Shown: one piece after another, positions 29,788 to 38,146 of the stretch | Numbering within the stretch: position 1 is the first letter of the stretch | How the letters are laid out: every line of letters begins with the position of its first letter | Assembly: GCA_031178625.1 (NCBI GenBank) | Contig: JAPSIR010000005.1 | Location: 1-48,502 of the forward strand | DNA: 48,502 nt | Source of the DNA: Cellulomonas sp. | Lineage (GTDB): Bacteria; Actinomycetota; Actinomycetes; Actinomycetales; Cellulomonadaceae | Reading direction: 5' to 3' | Program-made: the position numbers and the translations under genes | Notes under the pieces: model-generated | Database searches by the model: none | What the model was told of the DNA's origin: nothing | The model's input: only the letters and a program-made list of their open reading frames with translations

Positions 29788-30840
29788 TCAGTGCTTCCGC
29801 GACCCCGGCTCGGCGACGTGCGCGGAGTCCTCCGGCGCGTCGCCGTCCTTGCCGCGCGTCGCGTACAGGCTGGTCGCGGTGACGACGCCGAGGATGGCGA
29901 CGATGACGACGAGCGACCAGACGGTCGGCACCTCGGGCGTCGCGGGCCAGATGCCGTGCGCCCAGTGCAGGACGAGCTTCACGCCGATGAAGCCGAGGAT
30001 CGCCGCGAGGCCGTAGCCGAGGTGCACGAGCTTGGACAGCGCGCCCTGGAGCACGAAGTACAGGGCGCGCAGGCCCAGCAGCGCGAAGGCGTTGGTCGCG
30101 AACACGAGGTACGGGTCGCCGGTGATGCCGTAGACGGCCGGCACGGAGTCGACCGCGAACACGATGTCGGTGGCGAACACGGCGACGACCACGACGGCGA
30201 GCGGCGTGAGCATCCGCTTGCCGTTCTCGACGACCGAGAACCGGGTCCCGCGGTAGTCGTCGGTGACCGGCATGAAGCGGCGGATGAGCTTGACGGACCG
30301 CATGTTCGCGACGTCGACGTCGTGGCCCGCCCCGGTGACCTGGTCCCGCAGGATCTTGACCCCCGTGAGCAGCAGGATCAGCCCGAACACGAGGAACGCG
30401 ATCGCGAAGTTCGCGAGGAACGCCGCCCCGAGCGCGATGAAGATGCCGCGCAGCACGAGCGCGCCGATGATCCCCCACAGCAGCACCCGCTGCTGGAGGA
30501 CCGCCGGCACGGCGAACGCGGTGAGCAGCAGCATGAACACGAACAGGTTGTCGACGGACAGCGACTTCTCGACGAGGTACCCGGTGAGGTACTCGACGCC
30601 GGTCTGCTGCCCGTACTGCGACCAGATCCAGCCGCCGAACGCGAGCGGCAGCGCGATGTAGAAGGCCGACCAGCCGGCCGCCTCCTTCATCGACACCTCG
30701 TGCGGCTTGCGGGTCACGAGGAAGTCGAGCGCGAGCAGCGCGATCACGCCCGCGATGGTGACGCCCCACAACGTGGGGGTCGCGATGGTGCTGATGGCCG
30801 AGCCGGACGCGGCGTCGGCGGCAGCGAGAACTGGGGTCAA
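29788..30840 (-). CDS. TerC-family metal exporter
   Basis: A 350-residue membrane protein with eight to nine segments. TerC signatures are VEKSLSVDNLFVFMLLL and FATDIVFAVDSVPAVYGITG, whose membrane-buried Asp residues are thought to bind metal; FATNAFALLGLRALYFVL follows. Related TerC/Alx proteins export manganese, or load it onto secreted enzymes, so manganese efflux is the best guess, strongly backed by the riboswitch upstream. The start is TTG at 30840, preceded by AGGAG with six-base spacing; no better start is present. Monocistronic. Confidence 0.94.
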   Translation of the reverse strand: MTPVLAAADAASGSAISTIATPTLWGVTIAGVIALLALDFLVTRKPHEVSMKEAAGWSAFYIALPLAFGGWIWSQYGQQTGVEYLTGYLVEKSLSVDNLFVFMLLLTAFAVPAVLQQRVLLWGIIGALVLRGIFIALGAAFLANFAIAFLVFGLILLLTGVKILRDQVTGAGHDVDVANMRSVKLIRRFMPVTDDYRGTRFSVVENGKRMLTPLAVVVVAVFATDIVFAVDSVPAVYGITGDPYLVFATNAFALLGLRALYFVLQGALSKLVHLGYGLAAILGFIGVKLVLHWAHGIWPATPEVPTVWSLVVIVAILGVVTATSLYATRGKDGDAPEDSAHVAEPGSRKH

Positions 30841-30871
30841 CGGAGTCTCCTACCGGGGAAGTGGTGTGGCT

Positions 30872-30969
30872 CCGAGGTCTCCTTCACCCGCCGTGCGGCG
30901 GGCCACCGCCCGAGGTCGCACCGGGTGCGCCGTACTGACCGGGTCGGTGCGGGGAAGTACTCCCCTCGA
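30872..30969 (-). promoter_or_regulatory. yybP-ykoY manganese riboswitch upstream of terC
   Basis: Read on the minus strand, P1 pairs UCGAGG (30969-30964) with CCUCGG (30877-30872). The 5' P1 strand runs directly into the invariant GGGGAGUA (30966-30959), the 3' strand is preceded by AGA (AGACC), and a GUCAGUAC segment lies in the middle (about 30939-30932). These are the two manganese-contacting loop regions of the yybP-ykoY aptamer, which typically precedes terC, mntP and P-type ATPase genes. The 98-base length fits. The P1 3' strand runs into CGGAG, which can pair with CUCCG (30845-30841), placed between the ribosome site and the TTG start. Confidence 0.82.
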
Positions 30970-31023
30970 CAGGGGAAAGGGTACGGGACGGACGTCCCGG
31001 TGACACGCGCGGCGGACGCGCCG

Positions 31024-33084
31024 TCAGCAGGCCGCGCCCTGCCGCAGCACCATGACCTGCGCCGGCGCGAGCGTCAGCTCCTCCCCCACGGCGACCTCGC
31101 GACCGGTGAGCAGGTCGGTCCCGCCGACCTCGAGCGTGACGGTGCGCAGGGCGTCGCCGTGGTGCAGCAGGAAGCGGTAGCAGGTGCCGTCGGGCGCGAC
31201 GCGGTCCGCGACCTCGACGCCGTCGTCGGCGGCGTGCGGGCCGACCAGCCCGTGCCGGTCGAGCACCGCGCGGAGCACGGCCGCGACGCCGTCGTCGTCG
31301 AGACCGGTGCCGACGTGCCACGCCGCGCCCTCGCCGCGGGCCGCCCGCGTGACGGCCGGCGTGCCCGCGTAGAAGTCCGCGCCGTACGTGCCGACCACCT
31401 CGGTACCCGCGTGCGGCACGAGCAGCTCGAACACCAGCTCCGCCTCGTGCACGACCTCGGCCCCGCCCAGCCGCAGCGTGACCGGGTTGGCCGCGCCCGG
31501 CGCCGCCGAGTCGGTCTCCTCGACGCGCACGCCGAGCAACCGGTCGAGCGGCGGCTCCCCGAGGAACGCGTTGGTGTCCTCGTCGACCCGCCCGCCGTAG
31601 AACGTCGTGACGAGCGACCCGCCGCCCTCGACGTGCGCGGTCAGCCGCTCGACGACGTCGCCCTTGAGCATGTGCAGCAGCGGCGCGACGACGACGTCGT
31701 ACGCCGTCAGGTCCGCGGTCACCGGCACGACGTCGACCTGCACGTTCGCGTGCCACAGGGCGCGGTGGTAGCGCAGGAGCGTCGCGACGTAGCCGACGTG
31801 CCGGTTGTAGCCGTCGGTCATCTCGACGGCCCACCACGAGTCCCAGTCGAGCAGCAGCGCGACGCGGGCGGGCGTGCGGGCCCCCAGCAGCGCGTCGCCC
31901 GTGACGGCAAGAGCGCCGCCCAGCTCGGCGACCTCGCGGAACACGCGCGTGTCCGTGCGGCCCGAGTGGTCGATGACCGCGCCGTGGTACTTCTCGCACG
32001 CCCCGCGGGACTGGCGCATCTGGAAGTACAGGGTCGCGTCGGCGCCGTGCGCGACGGACTGCCACGTCCACAGCGCGAGCACGCCGGGGCGCTTGACCGG
32101 GTTGACGTCGCGCGACGCCGTGATCGACGGCGTCTGCTCCATCACCCAGAACGGCTGGCCGTCCTTGAGCCCCCGCATCGCGGCGTGCGTGGCGGCCATC
32201 CGGGCGGCCGTGCGGACCGGGTCGTCGGCGGGCGGGTAGTTGTCCCACGACGCGAAGTCCAGGTGCTCGGCCCAGCGGTGGTAGTCGATCGGCTGGTAGA
32301 GGCCCATGAAGTTGGTCGTGACGGGCGTCGTGGCGTCGTGCGCGCGGATCGCCGCCTTCTCGGCGACGAAGCCGGCCAGGAGCTGGTCGGACAGGAACCG
32401 GCGGTGGTCGAGCGTGATGCCCTGGAACGCGGTGTGGTTCGGGCCGCGCCAGTGCTCCGAGAGCATCGAGGGCGCCGGGATCTCGTCCCAGTCGGTGAAG
32501 ACGTGCGACCAGAAGAGGGTGTTCCACGCGTCGTTGAGCCGGTCGAGGGTGCCGTACCGCTCGCGCAGCCAGACCCGGAACGCGGCGGTGCACGGGTCGC
32601 ACCAGCACCCGCCGCCGTACTCGTTGCCGACGTGCCACGCGACGACCGCGGGGTGGCCGGCGTACCGCTCCGCGAGCCGGTCGGCCATCGCGACCGACAG
32701 GCGCCGGAAGTCCGGCGACGACGGGCAGTGGTTGTGCCGCTGGCCGTAGACGTGCCGCCGTCCCTCGAGGTCGACGCGGCAGGCGTCCGGGTAGGCGCGC
32801 GCCAGCCACGGCGGCATCGCGCCGCTCGGCGTCGCCAGGACGACCTGGCGCCCCTCGGCGGCGACGCGCTCGACGATCGCGTCGAGCCGCGCGAAGTCGT
32901 ACGTGTCCTCCGCGGGCTGCAGGTGCGCCCACGCGAACACGCCGACGGTCAGCGTCGAGATGCGCGCCGCGGAGAACGCGGCGTGGTCGGCGTCCCAGAC
33001 GTGCTCGGGCCACTGCTCGGGGTTGTAGTCACCGCCGTAGCGCAGGTGGTCGGACAGCGGGAGACCGGGGCCGTGCAGGGGCAT
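31024..33084 (-). CDS. Beta-galactosidase / alpha-L-arabinopyranosidase, GH42
   Basis: A 686-residue retaining glycosidase without a signal peptide. The N terminus DHLRYGGDYNPEQWPEHVW is a GH42 hallmark. The acid/base is Glu155 (AWHVGNEYGGG) and the nucleophile Glu316 (FWVMEQTPS). Cys120, Cys160, Cys162 and Cys165 form the structural zinc site. It is followed by the trimerisation and C-terminal beta domains (GLN-type end). Some GH42 enzymes cleave alpha-L-arabinopyranosides instead of galactosides. A start at 33099 (ATGA overlap with the DUF624 stop) is possible, but 33084 has GAGG upstream. It is the last gene of the GH3-to-GH42 operon. Confidence 0.94.
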   Translation of the reverse strand: MPLHGPGLPLSDHLRYGGDYNPEQWPEHVWDADHAAFSAARISTLTVGVFAWAHLQPAEDTYDFARLDAIVERVAAEGRQVVLATPSGAMPPWLARAYPDACRVDLEGRRHVYGQRHNHCPSSPDFRRLSVAMADRLAERYAGHPAVVAWHVGNEYGGGCWCDPCTAAFRVWLRERYGTLDRLNDAWNTLFWSHVFTDWDEIPAPSMLSEHWRGPNHTAFQGITLDHRRFLSDQLLAGFVAEKAAIRAHDATTPVTTNFMGLYQPIDYHRWAEHLDFASWDNYPPADDPVRTAARMAATHAAMRGLKDGQPFWVMEQTPSITASRDVNPVKRPGVLALWTWQSVAHGADATLYFQMRQSRGACEKYHGAVIDHSGRTDTRVFREVAELGGALAVTGDALLGARTPARVALLLDWDSWWAVEMTDGYNRHVGYVATLLRYHRALWHANVQVDVVPVTADLTAYDVVVAPLLHMLKGDVVERLTAHVEGGGSLVTTFYGGRVDEDTNAFLGEPPLDRLLGVRVEETDSAAPGAANPVTLRLGGAEVVHEAELVFELLVPHAGTEVVGTYGADFYAGTPAVTRAARGEGAAWHVGTGLDDDGVAAVLRAVLDRHGLVGPHAADDGVEVADRVAPDGTCYRFLLHHGDALRTVTLEVGGTDLLTGREVAVGEELTLAPAQVMVLRQGAAC

Positions 33085-33095
33085 GCGGGAGGACC

Positions 33096-33824
33096 TCATC
33101 CGTGGTCGGCGGGGCGGGTGAAACGGGCCGTCGCGTCGCGCAGCACCGGTGCGGCGTTGCGCGTCAGGGCGAGGGCGAAGGGGCCGAGCAGGGCGACCAG
33201 CACCCAGTCGGACGTGAGCACGACGACGCCGACGCACAGGACGAGCAGCGACAGCGTGCCGAGGGTGACGAGCGGGCGCGCGGCCAGGTAGTAGGCGGCG
33301 AGGCGGGCGACGTCGCGGGTGCGCAGGCTCAGCGTGGCGGACAGCACGAGCGCGTTGGCCGCCCACAGCAGCACGGCCGCCGCGACGACGGCCAGCACGA
33401 CGCCGTACCCGGCGGGGACGCGCGCCTGCCCGAGGTTGCCCGTGGTGAACCCGACGACGGCGAGCACGGCGACCGTCGGCACCCACCAGCGCAGCACGTC
33501 CAGCGCGTTCAGCCGGTACCCGCGCCAGAAGTGGCGGCCGGGCCCGAGGTCGCGGTCGGCGAGGAACCGGCGCCACGCGAACACGGCCGCCGCGAGCGCC
33601 GGCGCCAGCGGCACGAACGCGAGCGCGACGAGCGGCGCGTTGCTCGCGTCGCCGAGCAGCAGCGGGACGACGGCCAGCGGCACGCCGCCGGTGAGCACGG
33701 TCAGCCCGCTCACCACCAGCACCCACCACACCACCGCGGCCGCCTGCGACAGCGGGCCGGCACCGATCTCGTCGTCCGGGGCGCCGCGCCGCGCCCCCGT
33801 ACCGTCGTAGGTCATGGCGGTCAT
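33096..33824 (-). CDS. DUF624 (YesL-like) membrane protein
   Basis: A 242-residue polytopic protein with five to six membrane segments, including GPLSQAAAVVWWVLVVSGLT (from about residue 23) and VVLAVVAAAVLLWAANALVL. The pattern FWRGYRLNALDVLRWWV is typical of YesL/DUF624 proteins, which travel with LplB/YtcP-type oligosaccharide transporters and glycosidases, as here. The role is unknown; help in transporter assembly is only a guess. The ATG at 33824 overlaps the GH39 stop by four bases, and a second ATG lies at 33815. Confidence 0.85.
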   Translation of the reverse strand: MTAMTYDGTGARRGAPDDEIGAGPLSQAAAVVWWVLVVSGLTVLTGGVPLAVVPLLLGDASNAPLVALAFVPLAPALAAAVFAWRRFLADRDLGPGRHFWRGYRLNALDVLRWWVPTVAVLAVVGFTTGNLGQARVPAGYGVVLAVVAAAVLLWAANALVLSATLSLRTRDVARLAAYYLAARPLVTLGTLSLLVLCVGVVVLTSDWVLVALLGPFALALTRNAAPVLRDATARFTRPADHG

Positions 33825-35371
33825 GCTCGCAGCCGCTCGTGCGGCGCCACGAGCCGGTCGTCGTCGACGCCGAGCAGGCGCCGGTCGTCGACGCCCTCGT
33901 GGTGCGCCGGCGTCACGGGCAGCACCTCGACGAACGTCACCTCGTGCCGGGACAGCACCAGGTCGAGGTCGACGCGGTCGCCGTGCACGGGCGCGTGGGC
34001 GTGCGACGTCGCGGGGGCGGCGCACGCGTGCAGCAGGTCGAGCTCGCGCGGGGTGGGCGAGAACGGGCGGCCCAGCTCGCGCCACGCGGCGTACGCGTTG
34101 CCGTCGTGCTCGTTGACGCGGTCACGGCGCACGAACGCGGCCGGGGTGCCGGCGGGCACCGGCAGCGACAGGGACACGCGGTGGTCGGCGGGCACGTCGG
34201 CGGCCTCCGTGCCGCCCACCGGCTGCCAGGCGAGCACGGTCACGCGCCCGTCGGGGTCGACGCACACGAGGTGGTCGTCGCCGCGCGCGAGGACGTCGCG
34301 GCCCATCCGGGCCATGAACGCGTACAGGTGGTAGGTCGGCTTGGCGACCTGCCGGTGCGTGAGCATGCCGAACCCGCCGTGGAAGAACGACGTCGGGATG
34401 TTGGTCTCCTCGAACACGTCGCAGAACGTCCAGTAGGAGAACGAGTCGACGAGGTCGCCGCCGCCGGCCAGGACGGGTGCCAGGTAGGCGGCGTTGTAGG
34501 CGGTGTCGTGCACCGGGTTGTCCGGGCGGTACGACGTGTTGAACTCGGTGATGTGCACCGGCAGGCCGGCGAGCCGCGTGCCCTCGACGTGCCGGCGCGG
34601 GGCGTCGAACTGCTCGAGCAGGTGCTGCGGCGGCATGAGCGTCTGGTACGTGCCGAACGGCACGTGCTGCGCCGGGCCCGACGTGTAGGCGTGCCGGGAC
34701 AGGAAGTCGACGGGCACGTCGCGCGACGTCACGAAGTCGGTGAACGGTGCCCACCACTCGTCCGACCCGGGCGAGATGGCGGGGCCGCCGACCTGCAGGT
34801 CCGCGTCGACGTCCTTGACCGCGCGCGCGGTCTCCTCGTAGAGGCGGAAGTACGCCTCCTGGTCGGCGTCCTTCCAGAACACGGTGAGGTTCGGCTCGTT
34901 CCAGACCTCGACGGGCCAGCGGCGCACCTCCTCGATGCCGTACCGGTCGATCTGGTGGCGCAGCAGCGCCCGGACGAGCGCCACCCACTCCCGGTGGTCG
35001 CGCGGCGGCGTGATGTTGCCCTTCCACCAGAAGACGGTGTCGTCGCCCGAGGCGAGCTGCGACGGCATGAAGCCCAGCTCGAGGAACGGCCGGACGCCCA
35101 CCGAGAGGAAGAAGTCGTGCACCTGGTCGACGTAGGAGAACGCGTACCGCGTGTGCGTGCGGCCGTCGACCTCGTCCGTGCGCAGCACGCCCATGTCGTC
35201 CGAGAGCAGCCCGTGCCCGCGGATGTGCCGGAAGCCGACGTCCCGCTGCACCTGCGCGAGCGAGTCGCGGTAGTCGGCGCGCAGCGCGAGGTTCATCCGG
35301 CCGGTGCCGACGCAGGCGCGCCAGGCGTCGGGCAGGGGACCGCTGGGCTGGGTGGGGACGACGGTGCGCAC
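33821..35371 (-). CDS. xynB: Beta-xylosidase, GH39
   Basis: A 516-residue retaining glycosidase. The acid/base is Glu159 in VEVWNEPNLTVFW and the nucleophile is Glu276 in VHITEFNTSY. RHIRGHGLLSDDMGV near residue 48 and SYWTFCDVFEE are standard for GH39 xylosidases, which release xylose from short xylo-oligosaccharides. It has no signal peptide. It starts with GTG at 35371, with GGAAGG at good spacing. It follows the binding-protein gene after a stable hairpin (35429-35460) and is translationally coupled to the DUF624 gene. With GH3 it gives the operon two potential xylosidases. Confidence 0.93.
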   Translation of the reverse strand: MRTVVPTQPSGPLPDAWRACVGTGRMNLALRADYRDSLAQVQRDVGFRHIRGHGLLSDDMGVLRTDEVDGRTHTRYAFSYVDQVHDFFLSVGVRPFLELGFMPSQLASGDDTVFWWKGNITPPRDHREWVALVRALLRHQIDRYGIEEVRRWPVEVWNEPNLTVFWKDADQEAYFRLYEETARAVKDVDADLQVGGPAISPGSDEWWAPFTDFVTSRDVPVDFLSRHAYTSGPAQHVPFGTYQTLMPPQHLLEQFDAPRRHVEGTRLAGLPVHITEFNTSYRPDNPVHDTAYNAAYLAPVLAGGGDLVDSFSYWTFCDVFEETNIPTSFFHGGFGMLTHRQVAKPTYHLYAFMARMGRDVLARGDDHLVCVDPDGRVTVLAWQPVGGTEAADVPADHRVSLSLPVPAGTPAAFVRRDRVNEHDGNAYAAWRELGRPFSPTPRELDLLHACAAPATSHAHAPVHGDRVDLDLVLSRHEVTFVEVLPVTPAHHEGVDDRRLLGVDDDRLVAPHERLRA

Positions 35372-35428
35372 AGGTGGCCTTCCGGTCGTGCGGTCCTCGA
35401 CGTCGAGGACGCGGGCGGGGGAACGCTG

Positions 35429-35460
35429 CGGCCCGGCCCCTGCGAGCAGGGACCGGGCCG
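35429..35460 (-). terminator. Intra-operon hairpin after binding-protein gene
   Basis: Arms 35429-35443 and 35446-35460 pair along 15 positions with one G-U. It lies 19 bases beyond the binding-protein stop, inside the operon. It could be a partial terminator or protect the upstream mRNA from 3' decay. Confidence 0.65.
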
Positions 35461-35478
35461 TCGCGTCGGTCGGACGGG

Positions 35479-37143
35479 TCAGCCGTTCGCCTCGGCGAAC
35501 CGCTGCTGCGCGCCGTTCACGACGTCGAGGTACTGCTGCATGTTCTTGCCCTCGAGCTCCGTGACGTACGCGTCCCACTCGGACAGCGGGCGCTGGCCGA
35601 GGATGAACGCGGCCGTGTTCTGGTAGACGTGGTCGCGCAGGGCCGTCTGCCACAGCGAGACCTGCTCGCGCTCGAGCTCGTTCAGCGGCGCCGGCGGGGC
35701 GACCGGGGCGAGCTCCTTGTCGGACATCGACTCGACGAAGTCCACGACCTCCGGCCGCAGCATCGACCGGTCGAGGTCGTCCGTGGAGCCGTGCTCGAGC
35801 ATCCACACGCCGTTGTGGTAGCCGTAGTCGACGTTGAGCGACTTCGGCGCACCGGGGTTGAGGCCGTTCTGGTCGATCTCGGGCACCAGCGTGCGGGTGC
35901 CGTCCTCGGCCTTCGTGAACGTCTCGCCCTCGACGCCCCACTTGGCGAACTCGAGGCCCTCGTCGGAGTAGTACAGCCAGTCGAGGAACTGCAGCATCGC
36001 GAGGAAGTCGTCCTCCTCGGCGGCCGTCGACGCCAGCATCAGGCCGCTGACGAGACGCTGACCGCCCTCGATGTCGCCCGCCGGGCCCGCCGGGACGCGG
36101 ATCATCGCGACCTCACCCGGCGTGCCGAGCTCGGTCAGGGTGCTGCGGATCTTGAGGATCTCCTGGTCGTTCGTCAGCTGCGCGAACGTCTGGCCGGAAC
36201 CCATCTTCTGCAGGGCCTGGTCGTCCTCCTGCGTGAGGCTCTCCGGGTCCATGAGGCCGTCAGCGACGAGCCCGTTGTAGTACTCGAGCAGGTCGCGGTA
36301 CTCGTCCGTGGCGCCCGCGTAGACGAACTCCTCGGCGTCCTCGTCCCACTGCACGCCCTCGCCGAAGCCCCAGCCGGCGATGGTGCCGAACGCCGGCGCC
36401 GCGACGTTGAGCGTCGCCTCGAGGGGGCCGTTGGCCGACCACCGGTCGGAGATCGGGTACCGGTCGGGGTACGCGGCCTTGACCTTCTCCAGGTCGGCCT
36501 GGAAGTCCTCGAACGTCTCCGGTTCCAGGCTGAGACCGAGCTGGTCCCAGACGTCCTTGCGGACGGCGTAGGTGTACATCGGCCGGACCGACTCGCGCAG
36601 GCCGGGCAGGAGGTAGAACTTGCCGTCCTCCTGGCGCAGACGGTCGATGTCCGCCGCCAGGTCCCACCTCTCGACCTTGTCCTGGAAGTTCGGCATGTGC
36701 TCGACGTAGTCGCTGACGGGCAGGATCGCGCCGCCGGCGACGAACGGCACCTCCTGGCCGGGGTACGTCACCGAGATGATGTCCGGGGCGTTGCCGGCGC
36801 CGATCGCGATCGACTGCGCCTGCTGCCAGTCGGACAGCGGCGCGGTCTGGATGTCGAACTCGACGTTCTGGTTCTCCTTGAGCTTCGTCAGGATGTCCCA
36901 GTCCGCCTTGAGCGGGTAGTTCGGGTGGTCGCGGTACATGAGACCGAACGTCACGGGCTCGGTGGCCTGGAAGGTCGTGCCGACCTCGTAGTCCTCCATC
37001 GCACCGACCTGGCCGAGCTCGCTCGCCTCGGGGGTGTCGCCGCCCTCGCCGCCGTCCGAGCCGCCGGAGCAGGCGGCCAGGGTCAGGGCCAGGGTCGCCG
37101 CGGTCGCGACGACCGCCAGCGGCCGCCTCTTCGTGGTCCTCAT
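35479..37143 (-). CDS. ABC oligosaccharide-binding lipoprotein (LplA-like)
   Basis: A 554-residue lipoprotein with a Sec signal (RPLAVVATAATLALTLAACS, lipobox LAAC with Cys at about residue 25). The large size and motifs such as KENQNVEFDIQTAP, DIISVTYPG and TYAVRKDVWDQLGL place it with the LplA/YtcQ type, which binds longer or branched oligosaccharides and pairs with LplB/LplC permeases. The ATG at 37143 has GGAAGGAG upstream. It follows the two permeases and precedes GH39 across a hairpin. No ATPase is adjacent, so it probably relies on a shared MsiK-like ATPase elsewhere. Confidence 0.94.
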   Translation of the reverse strand: MRTTKRRPLAVVATAATLALTLAACSGGSDGGEGGDTPEASELGQVGAMEDYEVGTTFQATEPVTFGLMYRDHPNYPLKADWDILTKLKENQNVEFDIQTAPLSDWQQAQSIAIGAGNAPDIISVTYPGQEVPFVAGGAILPVSDYVEHMPNFQDKVERWDLAADIDRLRQEDGKFYLLPGLRESVRPMYTYAVRKDVWDQLGLSLEPETFEDFQADLEKVKAAYPDRYPISDRWSANGPLEATLNVAAPAFGTIAGWGFGEGVQWDEDAEEFVYAGATDEYRDLLEYYNGLVADGLMDPESLTQEDDQALQKMGSGQTFAQLTNDQEILKIRSTLTELGTPGEVAMIRVPAGPAGDIEGGQRLVSGLMLASTAAEEDDFLAMLQFLDWLYYSDEGLEFAKWGVEGETFTKAEDGTRTLVPEIDQNGLNPGAPKSLNVDYGYHNGVWMLEHGSTDDLDRSMLRPEVVDFVESMSDKELAPVAPPAPLNELEREQVSLWQTALRDHVYQNTAAFILGQRPLSEWDAYVTELEGKNMQQYLDVVNGAQQRFAEANG

Positions 37144-37219
37144 CGTTCTCCTTCCGAATGGAACGCCGTCGTCCTGCATCCGAGTGGGCCGCGGGCCGGG
37201 ACGGACCGCGGGAAGTGCG

Positions 37220-38146
37220 TCACTGCTTGACCGAGCCGAGCATCACGCCCGACACGAAGTACCTCTGGATGAACGGGTAGAGGCACACGATCGGCAGGAC
37301 GGTGAGCAGCATCGTCACCGCCTTGACGTTCGCCGCGATCTGCGTCGCCTCGGCCGACCCGGCGGCGCCGTCCACGCTGGTCGCACCCGCGATGAGGTTC
37401 CGCAGGTACACCGTCACCGGGTACAGCTCGCGGTGGTCCATGTAGAGGAACGCGGCGAACCACGAGTTCCAGAACGACACCGCGTAGAACAGCACCATCG
37501 TCGCGATGACCGCCTTGCTCAGCGGCAGGACGATGCGCCAGAGCTTCCCGTACGTGCTCAGGCCGTCGATCTCGGCGGCCTCCTCGAGCTCGGTCGAGAA
37601 GCTCTCGAAGAACGACTTCATGACGAGCAGGTTGAACACGCTGATCGCGTTCGGCAGCGCGATGGCCCACACGGAGTTGCGCAGGCCGAGCTCGTTCACG
37701 AGGACGTAGTTCGGGATCAGGCCGCCGTTGAAGAACATGGTGAACACGGCGATGCCGATGAACACCTTGCGACCCTTGAGGTGGTGCTTGGAGATCGCGT
37801 ACGCGAACGTCGTCGTCAGCACCATCGCCACGAGGGTCGCGACGACCGTGTAGTAGACGGTGTTCTGGTAGTTGCGCCAGAACATCCGGTCGCTCATCAC
37901 CAGGTCGAACGTCGTGAGGTTGAAGCCCTTGGGCCAGAGGTTCACCTGGCCGGCGTTGATGTAGGCCTCGGAGCTGAACGCCTGCGCCGCCAGGTTGACG
38001 AACGGGTACAGCGTGACGGCCGCGATGACGACCAGCAGGGTCGCGTTGATCACGCGGAACGCCGTGTAGGCGCGCGTGTCCTTGACCCCCCGGACCGTGG
38101 AGGCGGACAGCCGCTCGTCGAGGCGTGTGACGTCGGTGGTCACCAC
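37220..38146 (-). CDS. ABC permease, CUT1 (LplC/YtcP-like)
   Basis: A 308-residue membrane protein of six segments, beginning with VINATLLVVIAAVTLYPFVN. The EAA loop is ELEEAAEIDGLSTYGKLWRI, and the tail is YPFIQRYFVSGVMLGSVKQ, the typical GxxLGSVKG end of YtcP-type permeases. GTG at 38146 or 38143 may be the start: the second gives a GTGA overlap with the preceding stop, while the first has better spacing from GGGAG. It partners the permease at 38140-39204. Confidence 0.95.
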   Translation of the reverse strand: MVTTDVTRLDERLSASTVRGVKDTRAYTAFRVINATLLVVIAAVTLYPFVNLAAQAFSSEAYINAGQVNLWPKGFNLTTFDLVMSDRMFWRNYQNTVYYTVVATLVAMVLTTTFAYAISKHHLKGRKVFIGIAVFTMFFNGGLIPNYVLVNELGLRNSVWAIALPNAISVFNLLVMKSFFESFSTELEEAAEIDGLSTYGKLWRIVLPLSKAVIATMVLFYAVSFWNSWFAAFLYMDHRELYPVTVYLRNLIAGATSVDGAAGSAEATQIAANVKAVTMLLTVLPIVCLYPFIQRYFVSGVMLGSVKQ

